A stretch of 34,390 nucleotides of DNA from Ruminococcus sp. (GCA_023665555.1 JAMPDR010000024.1:1-34390); one strand, 5' to 3'; shown: positions 16,389-25,291, numbered from the stretch's first letter. Notes: generated by a model from the letters alone, not told the origin. Made by a program: numbers and translations.

Positions 16389-17720
16389 TCAACAATACCC
16401 ATATTTCTTCCTTTTGCCAATGATGAACAGTACTGTTATCACTGTCGCCATGAGTTCAGCTGCAACAAGTGAGAACCATATTCCGTTGATTCCCCAGATG
16501 ATGGGAAACAATAATACGGCTGCAATCTGAATCACAAGTGTTCTTAAAAATGATATCAAAGCCGATGTTAAGCCGTCATTGAGTGCAGTGAAGAACGATG
16601 AACCGTAAATCGCAAAGCCTGCAAAAAGGAATGAGAAAGAGAATATTACAAAGCCGTGAAGTGTCAGTTTCAGCAGTTGCTCATCGTAACCGACGAAGAT
16701 AAGGGACAGTGGTTTTGCAAGCAGTTCACCTGCCAGCAGCATTAGGACTGATGATATACTTATAATTGTTATACTCTTTTTCAGAAGGCTTTTAAGTTCG
16801 CCATGATTGCCTGCACCGTAATGATAACTTATAATTGGCGCAGTTCCTACAGAATATCCGATGAATACGGCAAGGAAAATTAAATTTACATACATCAAAA
16901 CTCCGTATGCCGAAACACCGTCTTCACCTGCATATTTCATAAGCTGTACATTATATAGCATGCTGACGATAGACATTGATATGTTTGACATGAGTTCAGA
17001 AGAGCCGTTTGTGCACGCTTTAATGAGAGCCTTGTTGTCGTATTTTGTTTTAGTGAGTCTAAGCAGGCTTTGATTTGGTCTGCCAAAATAAATCAGAGGA
17101 ACAATACCTCCTACACACTGGCTGACAGCAGTTGCGGCAGCTGCACCGACAAGGCCGCGGTGCAAAACTGCAATAAGCAGGGCATCAAGCACAATGTTGC
17201 TAAGACCTGATGCGACTGTAACGGCAAGTCCAAGCTGTGGCTTTTCCGCAGTAGCAAAAAAACTTTGAAATTCAAATTGAAGTATATATGCCGGTAACGC
17301 AAGCAAAATGATTCTGCCATATAGAACGCAGTTGTTTAGTAACTCACCATTTGCACCGAGGAATGATGCGATTGGTCTGATGAAAACGATTCCGAGTGAT
17401 GCAATCACAACGCCGCAGGCCGCAGATACATATACGAACAGAGAAAACAGTCGTTTTGCTTTTTCACTGTCACCTTCGCCCATTGTTTTGCCGATCAATG
17501 CACTTCCGCCTGTTCCGAACATAAATCCGATGGCTCCGAGAATCATTAGAAACGGCATTATAAAATTAACCGCAACAAAAGGTGATTTGCCAACATAATT
17601 TGAAACAAAAAAGCCATCAACAACACCGTAAACCGATGTGAATATCAACATGATAATAGACGGTAAAGTGAATTTTAAAAGCTTTTTAAATGTAAAATGT
17701 TCTGATAATTGAATATTCAT
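16389..17720 (-). CDS. MATE-family multidrug efflux transporter
   Basis: 443 aa from ATG 17720 (GGAG 8 nt upstream); a longer in-frame opening to 17852 overlaps the MarR gene in another frame and is rejected. The protein is hydrophobic throughout with about 12 TM helices. The opening FTLPSIIMLIFTSVYGVVDGFFVSN matches the MATE start, where a VDG/VDTFF-like motif sits in TM1; FMFGTGGSALIGKTMGEGD is the typical loop after TM2. MATE proteins export cationic drugs and toxic metabolites using Na+ or H+ gradients. It follows the MarR gene by 22 nt, so the repressor very probably controls this pump. Confidence 0.9.
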   Translation of the reverse strand: MNIQLSEHFTFKKLLKFTLPSIIMLIFTSVYGVVDGFFVSNYVGKSPFVAVNFIMPFLMILGAIGFMFGTGGSALIGKTMGEGDSEKAKRLFSLFVYVSAACGVVIASLGIVFIRPIASFLGANGELLNNCVLYGRIILLALPAYILQFEFQSFFATAEKPQLGLAVTVASGLSNIVLDALLIAVLHRGLVGAAAATAVSQCVGGIVPLIYFGRPNQSLLRLTKTKYDNKALIKACTNGSSELMSNISMSIVSMLYNVQLMKYAGEDGVSAYGVLMYVNLIFLAVFIGYSVGTAPIISYHYGAGNHGELKSLLKKSITIISISSVLMLLAGELLAKPLSLIFVGYDEQLLKLTLHGFVIFSFSFLFAGFAIYGSSFFTALNDGLTSALISFLRTLVIQIAAVLLFPIIWGINGIWFSLVAAELMATVITVLFIIGKRKKYGYC

Positions 17721-17742
17721 TGTATTCTCCAAAAAAATAATA

Positions 17743-18180
17743 TCACAGCAGGTTCTTTGTTTTTTCTTTGAACTGTGCAAGATATTTTTGTGTAAGTTCG
17801 ACATATTTTTTTCGATCATCATAAGTCCATGAATCGAAAATTTCGTTTTCAATGTATATTAATTTTAAAACAGTTTGCTCCACAAGTGCCTTGCCTTTTT
17901 CCGTTAGGCATACTTTTTTCTTTTTGCCGTCAATAGTTTCAAGATAAATAATTGATTCAGTTTCCAACTTGCGTAGCGCTGAATTAACGGTTTGTTTACT
18001 GATGCCGCATAAATGAATTATATCACTTATGGGCGTATTTTCACCATTACTGCAAACGGTATAAAGAATCAGCATTGCACTGTCGGAAAGTCCGAGTTTA
18101 ACTGCCGCATCATGATATGCTTCATTAATTTCAGCTGTTAAAAAATTGAAACGCTTCATGTCATCTGAAAGATAAGCCAT
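17743..18180 (-). CDS. MarR-family transcriptional regulator
   Basis: 145 aa, standard MarR length. A winged helix-turn-helix lies at about residues 40-100 (PISDIIHLCGISKQTVNSAL, then the wing ETIDGKKKKVCLTEKG). N- and C-terminal helices form the dimer interface. ATG 18180 with GGAGG 8 nt upstream. It is transcribed together with the MATE pump, and its promoter spacer carries a near-perfect palindrome, so autorepression released by a pump substrate is the expected mode. Confidence 0.92.
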   Translation of the reverse strand: MAYLSDDMKRFNFLTAEINEAYHDAAVKLGLSDSAMLILYTVCSNGENTPISDIIHLCGISKQTVNSALRKLETESIIYLETIDGKKKKVCLTEKGKALVEQTVLKLIYIENEIFDSWTYDDRKKYVELTQKYLAQFKEKTKNLL

Positions 18181-18206
18181 AGATATACCTCCGATATTTT
18201 GTATGT

Positions 18207-18235
18207 ATTATAGTATGAATTCGTACTATTGTCAA
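18207..18235 (-). promoter_or_regulatory. Consensus promoter of the marR-MATE operon
   Basis: Minus-strand TTGACA (18230-18235), exactly 17 bp, TATAAT (18207-18212): both hexamers match sigma-A consensus. Such a strong promoter needs a repressor, supplied by the operator in its spacer. Confidence 0.9.
18210..18229. promoter_or_regulatory. Likely MarR operator (20-bp palindrome)
   Basis: ATAGTATGAA/TTCGTACTAT: the two 10-bp halves match at 9 of 10 positions around a GAATTC centre. It fills the -35/-10 spacer, the classic place for MarR autorepression. Confidence 0.8.
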
Positions 18236-18247
18236 CTGCTTGAGAAA

Positions 18248-18279
18248 TGAAAAAGGCAGGGAACTGAAACCCTGCCTTT
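18248..18279 (-). terminator. Terminator of the His/Cys-repeat protein gene
   Basis: Stem AAAGGCAGGG / CCCTGCCTTT followed on minus by TTTTTC, about 14 nt past the stop. Strong intrinsic terminator. Confidence 0.85.
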
Positions 18280-18292
18280 GCTATGATGCTAT

Positions 18293-21200
18293 TTACTTTA
18301 CTTTAACTGCTTTTGGCTCTGAATATGCGCCGTAGACCCTTGTTTTGCCGACAGTCTTATAGGCTCTGATTTTGAAGTAATATGTTTTACCTGATGTCAG
18401 TTTCTTATGGGTATAAGTCTGATTCTCAGAACTTATAAAAGTTGCAATGTTCTTATATGAGCCGTTCTTGCTTGTCGCCATATAAATAACATAGCCTGAA
18501 CCTGTGACTTTTTTCCATGAGAGTTTCGCTTGCTTACTGCCGGCGGTCACTGTAAGCGTTGTTTTTGCCGGCTTTGTTGCAGTTGAAATTGATACGCTGT
18601 TGGCACTCCATGTGTATTTATCGCCTGACTTTTTATAAGCCTTCACAGTGAATTTGTAGCCTGTTCCGGATTTCAGTTTGCTGATAGTGTAGTTTGTTTT
18701 TGTTACATCGGCAACCTTGACGTTTTTCTTTTGTTTTGAATCATATCTGTAAACGCGGTATCCGGTTGCGCCTGTTACTTTGCCCCATGTCAGTTTTACG
18801 CTGGTATCTGTCTGGGTTGCAGTGATTGCACTCGGTTTGCCCGGAAGAATCTTAAATGTGAGTTTCTTTGAGCCGCTGTAATTACCTTTAAAGGTAACAG
18901 TAACTGTTGCCGAAGTACCTATTGCCTTGTTGTTTTTGTAGGAAACAGAGTAGTCTGTGTTCAGCTTGAGAGCCTTACCTTTGCTGTCTTTAACGGTAAC
19001 AGTCGGCTTTATTTCTTTTCCGGTGTAAACTTGTGATGTTGTAATCTTAACAGTTGAAACTTTTGCAATTGCAGTTGTCTTGGTTACTGCTTTACAAATT
19101 GAACAAACAGTATCAATTTTGCCTGCCTTGCTCATTGTAGCTTTTGTGACTTTATTAGTTGTCGGGCCGTGTGTTTTGAGTTTGGCAATTTTCTCTTTTT
19201 TGATGCTTGTACAATTTTTACATGTTGATATTTTCGAACCCTCGGATTTGCATGTTGCGGGGACAGTTACGACATTTGAATAATCATGACCTTTTGCAGG
19301 AATAACCTTAGGTGTGATAATTATCTGTCCGCATTTTTCGCAGTGCGATCCTGCTGTGTGTCCTGCTTTGTCGCATGTCGCTTCAACTGCTTCGTCAGCA
19401 AATTCAAGGTGGGGGAGCTGCTCTAATTTTTCAGTTTCGATTGCACCGCAAATTGCGCAAATTCTTGATTTTTCGCCCTCCATTGCACAGCTTTGAGGAA
19501 TAATAGTTACCCATTCGCCGAAAGAGTGGAAGCCGATTGCGGGTATAGTTTCATATACTTTTTCTCCGCATTTGGTGCATACGCTATATTTACTGCCGTC
19601 TGTAACACAGGTTGAAGCCTTTTCAAGTTTCCATGCTGTTTCACCTGACTCGGTAACTTCAAGTTCATGTCCTGTTGCTTCAATAACTTCCTGTGCGATA
19701 AGTACTTCATTACATACGGAACAGTGTTTACCTTCTGTTAAACCTGTTTTGGTGCATGTTGCAGCTACTGCGTTATCAATAACCGCTGTGTGACCTGCAG
19801 CACGCTTAATATCATCATTATATGCAGTGCCGCAAAGTGAGCATGTGTGGGTTGTGTATCCGTCGGCTACACAGGTGGGTTCCGTAATACTTGTTACTGT
19901 ATATTCATGTGCTCCGGCTTCGATTTTCTGGGTTTCAAAAACTTTTCCGCATTCAGTGCATATGATATGCTTTTCTCCGCCGGTTTCACAATCGAAATTA
20001 TCTTCGTAAATCCAATCTGACTTTGTGTGCTCTTTCATCGGCGTGTTGATGAGGTCTAGCATAACATTGCATTTGGTGCATAATGTATATTCAGCACCCA
20101 TCTTTGTGCAGGTAGCTTCGTCGATATATAATTCGGATGATGTATGTCCTTCTGCCGGGATGATTTTCTGCTCTACGATAACAGCATCGCATACTGAGCA
20201 GTGTGAGCCTTCTTCAAGACCAGTTTCAGTACAGTTAGGTTCAACCCTTGCATCGGTTACAGGGGTATGGCCGAGCGGTGCAATTGCTCTGGTTTCAACT
20301 TCATTGCAGCGCGAGCAAGTTCTTTCTTCTGAGCCTTTGTTAACACATGTCGGTGCAGTAGTTTCAGTCCAGCCGCTCCATACATGATTAAGTTTTTCCA
20401 CTTTGTTGATTTCTGCACGGCTATTGCAGTTCTCGCAAGTTACCAATGTGTATCCGTCCTCAGTGCAGGTAGGCTCAATTGTTTCATAAACAAATACATG
20501 TTCCTTTCTTGCAATGGTATCAGTTTGGAGTACTGCTTTACATACAGTACATTCTATATGCTTTTTGCCTTCGCCATCACTTGCGCAGGTTGAATCTTTG
20601 TCGATTATCCATTTGCTTTCGGTGTGAGGAATCATGTCAATTGACTTTGTTTCAAAATAATCGCAATTCAAACATTTTCTTTCAGCTGAACCTTCTTCTG
20701 TACATGTTGCATCTTTAGTGGTGGTCCACTCTTCCGGAAGAACATGTCCTTTTGCGGTGTTTTCAACTTCGCGTGTATCTTTCTCCTCACCACAAAGTTC
20801 ACAGATTGCCGTTTCTGTTCCATTTTTAGTGCATGTTGCATCATTATTTGATTCATATTTTGTGAATACATGATCGAGTTTAGCGATTTCTTCCTGAGCA
20901 ACGATTATATCACCGCAAACACTACAGTGACTTCCTTCGGTAAGTCCTGCTTTTGTGCAGCTGGGTTCAACTTTTGCATCGGGTTCGGGTGTATGGCCAA
21001 GAGCGTCAATATCTCTGGTTTCAACTTCATTGCACAATGAGCAGGTTCTTTTTTCTGAACCTTTGTCAATACATGTCGGTGCTGTAACTTCAGTCCAATC
21101 GCTCCAGTTATGTTCAAGCATTGCAATTTCTTCCTGAGCAACGATTATATCACCGCAAACACCACAGTGACTTCCTTCGGTAAGGCCTGCTTTTGTGCAG

Positions 21201-21718
21201 CTGGGTTCAACTTTTGCATCGATTTCGGGTGTATGGCCGAGAGGATCAATATCACCTGTTTCAACAGCGTTGCAAAATGAGCAAGTTCTTTCTTTAGAAC
21301 CTTTGTCAATACACGTAGGTGCTGTAACATCAGTCCAGTCACTCCAATTGTGGTCAATCACTGGTGTTACTTCTTGTGCGTCAATTATTTCACCACAGAT
21401 TTTGCAGTGACTGCCCTCTGTTAAACCTGTCGAAGTGCAGGTGGCCGGTATAGCTTCATCAATTTCGGGTGTATGCTCTGTCATAGGTATAACCTCGTGA
21501 CCCGATACCCACGTGTCGCAATCCGAGCAATATTCACCTGCAGTGTAGCCTACATCGTTACATACAGGCTTAACCTCAAGGCTGAGTAGTTTGTTTTCAT
21601 GTGCACATTCGGTTGTGACGTCTGTTTCATCTTCAGCAAAAACACCGAATGGTACTGAAGTAACAATCATAAGCACGACCAAGAATGCCGCTAAAATACT
21701 TTTTACTCTTTTACTCAT
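18293..21718 (-). CDS. Secreted protein with about 21 His/Cys repeats, Ig-like and two Fn3 domains
   Basis: 1,141 aa. Signal peptide 1-28 (ending VPFGVFA). From about residue 38 to 880 there are some 21 units of about 40 residues, each built as His, then Cys-x(about 8)-Cys-x2-Cys (for example HTPEIDAKVEPSCTKAGLTE then SHCGVCGDII). The last unit has lost its first Cys. An Ig-like module follows (VTVTFKGNYSGSKKLTFKIL), then two Fn3 domains (KLTWGKVTGATGYRVYRY; KLSWKKVTGSGYVIYM). There is no LPxTG or dockerin. One His and three Cys per unit could bind zinc or form disulfides; the role is unknown, probably surface or matrix. Start has AAAGGAG upstream. Confidence 0.85.
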   Translation of the reverse strand: MSKRVKSILAAFLVVLMIVTSVPFGVFAEDETDVTTECAHENKLLSLEVKPVCNDVGYTAGEYCSDCDTWVSGHEVIPMTEHTPEIDEAIPATCTSTGLTEGSHCKICGEIIDAQEVTPVIDHNWSDWTDVTAPTCIDKGSKERTCSFCNAVETGDIDPLGHTPEIDAKVEPSCTKAGLTEGSHCGVCGDIIVAQEEIAMLEHNWSDWTEVTAPTCIDKGSEKRTCSLCNEVETRDIDALGHTPEPDAKVEPSCTKAGLTEGSHCSVCGDIIVAQEEIAKLDHVFTKYESNNDATCTKNGTETAICELCGEEKDTREVENTAKGHVLPEEWTTTKDATCTEEGSAERKCLNCDYFETKSIDMIPHTESKWIIDKDSTCASDGEGKKHIECTVCKAVLQTDTIARKEHVFVYETIEPTCTEDGYTLVTCENCNSRAEINKVEKLNHVWSGWTETTAPTCVNKGSEERTCSRCNEVETRAIAPLGHTPVTDARVEPNCTETGLEEGSHCSVCDAVIVEQKIIPAEGHTSSELYIDEATCTKMGAEYTLCTKCNVMLDLINTPMKEHTKSDWIYEDNFDCETGGEKHIICTECGKVFETQKIEAGAHEYTVTSITEPTCVADGYTTHTCSLCGTAYNDDIKRAAGHTAVIDNAVAATCTKTGLTEGKHCSVCNEVLIAQEVIEATGHELEVTESGETAWKLEKASTCVTDGSKYSVCTKCGEKVYETIPAIGFHSFGEWVTIIPQSCAMEGEKSRICAICGAIETEKLEQLPHLEFADEAVEATCDKAGHTAGSHCEKCGQIIITPKVIPAKGHDYSNVVTVPATCKSEGSKISTCKNCTSIKKEKIAKLKTHGPTTNKVTKATMSKAGKIDTVCSICKAVTKTTAIAKVSTVKITTSQVYTGKEIKPTVTVKDSKGKALKLNTDYSVSYKNNKAIGTSATVTVTFKGNYSGSKKLTFKILPGKPSAITATQTDTSVKLTWGKVTGATGYRVYRYDSKQKKNVKVADVTKTNYTISKLKSGTGYKFTVKAYKKSGDKYTWSANSVSISTATKPAKTTLTVTAGSKQAKLSWKKVTGSGYVIYMATSKNGSYKNIATFISSENQTYTHKKLTSGKTYYFKIRAYKTVGKTRVYGAYSEPKAVKVK
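20882..21362 (-). repeat. Two near-identical 240-bp coding repeats
   Basis: Two consecutive 240-bp blocks within the His/Cys-repeat gene (repeat units 3-4 and 5-6) differ at few positions; for example the 20-mer GCAACGATTATATCACCGCA occurs in both. Recent tandem duplication or gene conversion; unit number probably varies between strains. Confidence 0.75.
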
Positions 21719-21997
21719 CTTTGTTATCTCCTTTCGTGAATCAAAGAGTTATGTAATGTTTAAACTTATACAATGATATCTTACAATTTTTAAAAATCAA
21801 AGTCAATATAAAAGAAGCGAAATTCAAAATTATATAATGTTTTGTTTACTTTACAATAATATTATCAACAAAATATTTCCTGCAAATTAACAATTTATGT
21901 GAAAAGCAACACAGCTGTACATTAAAAATATCTCATTTTTGTGTATTTATTTAGGGACATAGTTGATATATAATTCATCAAAATGACAGGTGGTGAT
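21719..21997. other. Divergent intergenic region
   Basis: AT-rich spacer between the divergent His/Cys-protein and pyridoxamine kinase genes. A plus-strand TATAAT around 21,968-21,973 with a weak TTTATT -35 at 17 bp is a possible kinase promoter. I see no riboswitch-like structure. Confidence 0.4.
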
Positions 21998-22846
21998 ATG
22001 ATGAAAAAAATTGCGGCAGTTAATGATTTATCAGGTTTCGGCAAGTGTTCACTCACAGCAGCTATACCTGTTATCTCTGCGTTAGGAGTTCAATGCTGTC
22101 CTCTTGTGACAGGGATTTTCTCAAATCAAACGGGATATGACAGCTTTTATTGCAAAGATTTCACTGATGATATGAAACCGTGCATTGAGCAGTGGAAAAA
22201 ACTCGATGCAAAATTTGACGGGATACTCACAGGCTTTATATCAAACAGTAGGCAAGGGGAAATCATCGGAGAACTTATTGATACATTCAAAACTGACGAA
22301 ACTGTTGTTGCGGTTGACCCGGTGATGGCTGATGACGGCGAAATATATAAATGCTACGATGATGAAAGCATAAAATCAATCATTGCACTTTGCGAAAAAG
22401 CAGATTTGATAACACCGAACCTTACCGAACTTTGCATTCTTTGCGGTGAAGATTATCAGCGGATATCTGCCCTTGAAGAAGAAATGCTTTTTGAAAAAAT
22501 CAAAGCTATGTCGGAAAAGGTGAGCGGCATCAACGGTAAAATTGTTGTTACAAGCGGTATACATATTCCGAATAAAAAAATTGCCAACACTGTTCTTGAA
22601 AATGGAGTTTTTGATATCATCATATCCGACTCAGCGGGTGAAAGCTTTTCAGGTACGGGTGATATTCTTTCGTCATTCATTACTGCCCAGTTTGTTAAAG
22701 GGGTTAATGTGAAAACAGCAGTTAAGCAAGCGGCTGATTTTATATACAAGGCAATCAGTGTGACGATTGAAGAAACAGGCGGCAATTATAATTGTGCCGA
22801 CGGAACGCATTTTGAAAAACTTTTATATACTCTCGGCGAGATATGA
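21998..22846 (+). CDS. Pyridoxamine/pyridoxal kinase (PdxK/PdxY-like)
   Basis: 282 aa from ATG 21998 (or 281 aa from 22001); AGGTGGTGAT just upstream makes the earlier in-frame ATG at 21983 unlikely. ThiD/ribokinase-fold kinase: the opening AAVNDLSGFGKCSLTAAIP, VVAVDPVMADDG, LITPNLTELCIL and the C-terminal SFSGTGDIL with the catalytic Asp of the GTGD motif fit pyridoxamine kinase (PLP salvage from B6 vitamers) better than the HMP kinase ThiD. First gene of a plus operon with an ECF S component 17 nt downstream, which fits vitamin salvage. Confidence 0.85.
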   Translation: MMKKIAAVNDLSGFGKCSLTAAIPVISALGVQCCPLVTGIFSNQTGYDSFYCKDFTDDMKPCIEQWKKLDAKFDGILTGFISNSRQGEIIGELIDTFKTDETVVAVDPVMADDGEIYKCYDDESIKSIIALCEKADLITPNLTELCILCGEDYQRISALEEEMLFEKIKAMSEKVSGINGKIVVTSGIHIPNKKIANTVLENGVFDIIISDSAGESFSGTGDILSSFITAQFVKGVNVKTAVKQAADFIYKAISVTIEETGGNYNCADGTHFEKLLYTLGEI

Positions 22847-22863
22847 ATGGAAGGTGACAACTC

Positions 22864-23388
22864 ATGAATCAGAAAAAAATCTATAAAGTGTGCCTGACAG
22901 GTCTTATGGCGGCAATCATAGCAGTGTTTACTGCATTTGTGAGCATCAGAACAGGCATCAATGACGGTTATCTTCACTTCGGTGATTCCATGATCTATCT
23001 TGCAGGCTGCATCATCGGACCGTTTGGCATAATCTCAGCGGCAATAGGCGGTGCTCTTGCAGACATAATAGCAGGTGCTGCAATTTGGGCAATACCGACT
23101 GCCATTATCAAATCAATCAACTGCATACCGTTTGTTATTGCATCACATTATTATAAGAAGAAAAACGGAAAACTGAAAATTGTCAACAAATATACAATAC
23201 CGATGGTTGTCGTTTCGGCATTCGTCACTATTTTCGGTTATTTGCTTTCCGAAGGATTGATGTATTCATTCCCAACTGCATGGACATCAGTTCCGTCAAG
23301 CATTATCCAGTCAATCGGAAGTGCGGCAATTTTCATTGCCGCAGGACTTGCGCTCGACAAAGCAAACATCGGAAAACTTCTTAAGTAA
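22864..23388 (+). CDS. ECF transporter S component (vitamin-specific subunit)
   Basis: 174 aa with five to six TM helices; YLAGCIIGPFGIISAAIGGA followed by LADIIAG is the recurrent S-component pattern of small ECF substrate binders. It relies on a shared EcfA/A'/T module encoded elsewhere, since none is present here. GGAAGGTGA precedes the ATG, 17 nt after the pyridoxamine kinase gene. That pairing suggests a B6 vitamer as substrate; a thiamine precursor is the alternative, because S components linked to kinase genes serve both. Confidence 0.8.
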   Translation: MNQKKIYKVCLTGLMAAIIAVFTAFVSIRTGINDGYLHFGDSMIYLAGCIIGPFGIISAAIGGALADIIAGAAIWAIPTAIIKSINCIPFVIASHYYKKKNGKLKIVNKYTIPMVVVSAFVTIFGYLLSEGLMYSFPTAWTSVPSSIIQSIGSAAIFIAAGLALDKANIGKLLK

Positions 23389-23403
23389 AGGCAGGTAATC
23401 AAC

Positions 23404-24009
23404 ATGGCAGATATAATTTACACGTTTGAAAACGGAATCTATTTTAATATCACAAATGAATGTCCGTGCCGCTGTGTTTTCTGCATTCGCGACAGACGAG
23501 ATGCAATAGGCGAGGCAGAAAAACTTTTTCATGATGTAATGCCAACAAAAGAGGACATAAAAAAAGCTATTGATGAATATGATTTTTCAAATGCAGACCA
23601 TGCGGTTTTCTGCGGCTACGGTGAGCCGACGAATGCATTTGATAACCTTATTTTTGCGGCAAAATATATTAAAAAGCTGTATCCGAAACTGAAACTTCGT
23701 CTTAACACAAACGGACTTTCCGACTTGATTAACGGCAGGTCAACGGCGGCTGAAATTTGCAACGTTTTTGACAGTGTTTCGGTTTCCCTCAATGCTCCGA
23801 CTTCTGATGAATATGACAAAATTACACGAAATATCTATCCCGGAAAAGCATTTGATGCAATGCTTAAATTCACAGCCGATTGCGTTAAAGCAGGAGCAAA
23901 TGTCAGAATGTCGGTTGTTGATGTGATTGGCAGTGAAAAGACGGAACAGGCAAGAAAAATTGCCGAAAGCATCGGTGCAGATTTTGTTTGCAGAAAGTTT
24001 GATGAATAA
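23404..24009 (+). CDS. TatD-linked radical SAM protein
   Basis: 201 aa, short for the superfamily. Residues about 20-27 hold the [4Fe-4S]-binding Cys-x3-Cys-x2-Cys (CPCRCVFC). GYGEPT (about residue 70) is the glycine-rich SAM-binding motif, and LRLNTNGLSD supplies the next strand. Length and the N-terminal FNITNECPCRC fit the small radical SAM family found next to tatD genes in Firmicutes; no tatD is present here. Reaction unknown. It lies 15 nt after the ECF gene and probably shares its transcript. Confidence 0.85.
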   Translation: MADIIYTFENGIYFNITNECPCRCVFCIRDRRDAIGEAEKLFHDVMPTKEDIKKAIDEYDFSNADHAVFCGYGEPTNAFDNLIFAAKYIKKLYPKLKLRLNTNGLSDLINGRSTAAEICNVFDSVSVSLNAPTSDEYDKITRNIYPGKAFDAMLKFTADCVKAGANVRMSVVDVIGSEKTEQARKIAESIGADFVCRKFDE

Positions 24010-24025
24010 AAAATCAGCATCTTGC

Positions 24026-24053
24026 TTGACAAAATGCCGATATGTGATATATC
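24026..24053 (+). promoter_or_regulatory. Promoter of a candidate small RNA
   Basis: TTGACA (24026-24031), 16 bp, TATATC (24048-24053), just 3' of the radical SAM stop. It predicts a start near 24,060, right before the folded RNA. Confidence 0.5.
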
Positions 24054-24059
24054 CTATAA

Positions 24060-24156
24060 ATACAAGAGGGTATCGTCACTAGACGACTTTCCCCTAAGTT
24101 GAAATGTTATCAATAAACACCGCAACTTTGGACGAGAGGCGGTGTTTATTATTTTT
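24060..24156 (+). ncRNA. Candidate small RNA or orphan riboswitch with pseudoknot and terminator
   Basis: A 5' hairpin: CGTC (24074-24077)/GACG (24082-24085) closed by AGGG (24067-24070)/CCCT (24092-24095) across an internal loop. Then AAGTTG (24096-24101) pairs with CAACTT (24123-24128) in the loop of the terminator stem, giving a pseudoknot. The 3' end is a 12-bp terminator. This layout of an aptamer-like hairpin whose partner sits in the terminator loop is riboswitch-like. The clostridial mepA/guanidine-IV class should be tested, but I cannot confirm a class from memory. No plus gene follows. Confidence 0.5.
24112..24156 (+). terminator. Intrinsic terminator
   Basis: Stem AATAAACACCGC / GCGGTGTTTATT (24112-24123, 24139-24150), then ATTTTTA on plus. 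It ends the vitamin operon and/or the small RNA. Confidence 0.8.
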
Positions 24157-24254
24157 ATGATGTGTTCCGACTTTTTTGAATTATCATTACATATCTTTGG
24201 AAATTAAGTAACAAAGCGTAATAAGATGGAGCAACATTGTTGTAAATGCGATAA

Positions 24255-25238
24255 TCACAGCCTTTTTTCGTCCTCGTCACGTTGCTTTTTGTTTCTGATT
24301 GCGGTCGGTATACCGTAACCGAGTCCTCCGCCTATAACTGCTCCGAGAGCAAGGAAAATCCATTTGACACTGCCTTTTTTTGCAGACTCTTCCTCATCTT
24401 CATCACTAACGGTTGTGACTTCTGATTTTTCTTTTATAACGCTTGAAACATTAACTGTTTCCTTAAACTTTTCGCCAAGTTCATTTTCATATGTGATCGT
24501 TACTGTGCCATCAATTGCGCCTGTCATTTCCGACGATGTTCTGAGGTTCGTTCCGGCAGAAGTGCTTTCACCAACAGGGACTTCGCCCACAAAGGTGCTT
24601 CCGCCGCTCTCAAGACCTTTGATATCGCAGGTGATTGTGAGATTTCTCACAAGGCTTTTGCCGCTGTTCATGAAGTTTGATGTGATTGTTACGGTTTCGC
24701 CCTGAACACAAACACTCGGCAACATGATTCCGTCATAAGTCAGCCCCATGGTCTGCTTAACATTGATTCTGATTGTGTCAGTTGCCGAATAAGCTGAAAA
24801 ATTCACGTCCTCATACTCTGCCGAAAATTGCAGATCGTGCAATCCTACATTTGCAGTTTTTGCTGCAATAATTTCAAGCGTCCATGTGTATGTACTGCCT
24901 GCATAAACAACGGGAACATAACATGATGCCATTCCGTTGACACGGATTTCTCCGCTGGGATCATCAAGGGTCAGCTTGATGTTTTTGATTGCCTTTGTGC
25001 TGCTGAAATTTTTGAAGGTGATTTTCAGCTTTGCGGTTTCTTCGGGTGTAAGACTTTCTTTGTCAAGTTCATAGCCGATTACCATGACCCTCGGACTTGA
25101 CATATCCTGCGTGGTTTCAACCGCTGTTTCCTGCTTTGGTTCTTCTTCAATTTTACTTTCTGCATCTTCGGCAAAGGCAGACACCGCAAAACATGAGCAA
25201 AGCATGAAACACATTAAAAATGCAATTAACTTTTTCAT
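24255..25238 (-). CDS. Exported membrane-anchored accessory protein of the ABC operon (CARDB/Ig-like)
   Basis: 327 aa. Signal peptide 1-23 (MKKLIAFLMCFMLCSCFAVS) possibly followed by AFA cleavage. Two beta-sandwich modules of CARDB/S-layer type follow (KLKITFKNFSS; ETVTITSNFMNSGKSL). A Glu-rich linker, then one C-terminal TM helix (WIFLALGAVIGGGLGYGIP) with a charged cytoplasmic end. It follows permease 2 by 85 nt, so it is probably the extracytoplasmic partner of that transporter. Exact role unknown. Confidence 0.75.
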   Translation of the reverse strand: MKKLIAFLMCFMLCSCFAVSAFAEDAESKIEEEPKQETAVETTQDMSSPRVMVIGYELDKESLTPEETAKLKITFKNFSSTKAIKNIKLTLDDPSGEIRVNGMASCYVPVVYAGSTYTWTLEIIAAKTANVGLHDLQFSAEYEDVNFSAYSATDTIRINVKQTMGLTYDGIMLPSVCVQGETVTITSNFMNSGKSLVRNLTITCDIKGLESGGSTFVGEVPVGESTSAGTNLRTSSEMTGAIDGTVTITYENELGEKFKETVNVSSVIKEKSEVTTVSDEDEEESAKKGSVKWIFLALGAVIGGGLGYGIPTAIRNKKQRDEDEKRL

Positions 25239-25249
25239 TTTCTCTTATG

Positions 25250-25291
25250 ATGCGGGTACAGTGTTCCATTTTTTTGAGCATGTACCCGCAT
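25250..25291. repeat. 10-bp inverted repeat between permease and accessory gene
   Basis: ATGCGGGTAC / GTACCCGCAT with a 22-nt loop. No T-run on the minus side; likely a stabilising or partly terminating hairpin within the operon. Confidence 0.55.

Noticed and set aside
16389-17852. Longer MATE protein starting at 17852
   Set aside because: The extra 44 residues overlap the MarR gene and lack MATE similarity; ATG 17720 has GGAG.
20025-20387. 120-codon plus-strand frame inside the His/Cys-repeat gene
   Set aside because: Antisense shadow of a repetitive gene; other units give similar shadows.
20882-21362. Regular repeats considered as a CRISPR array
   Set aside because: The 240-bp period keeps the reading frame and encodes protein repeats; no short palindromic repeats or spacers.
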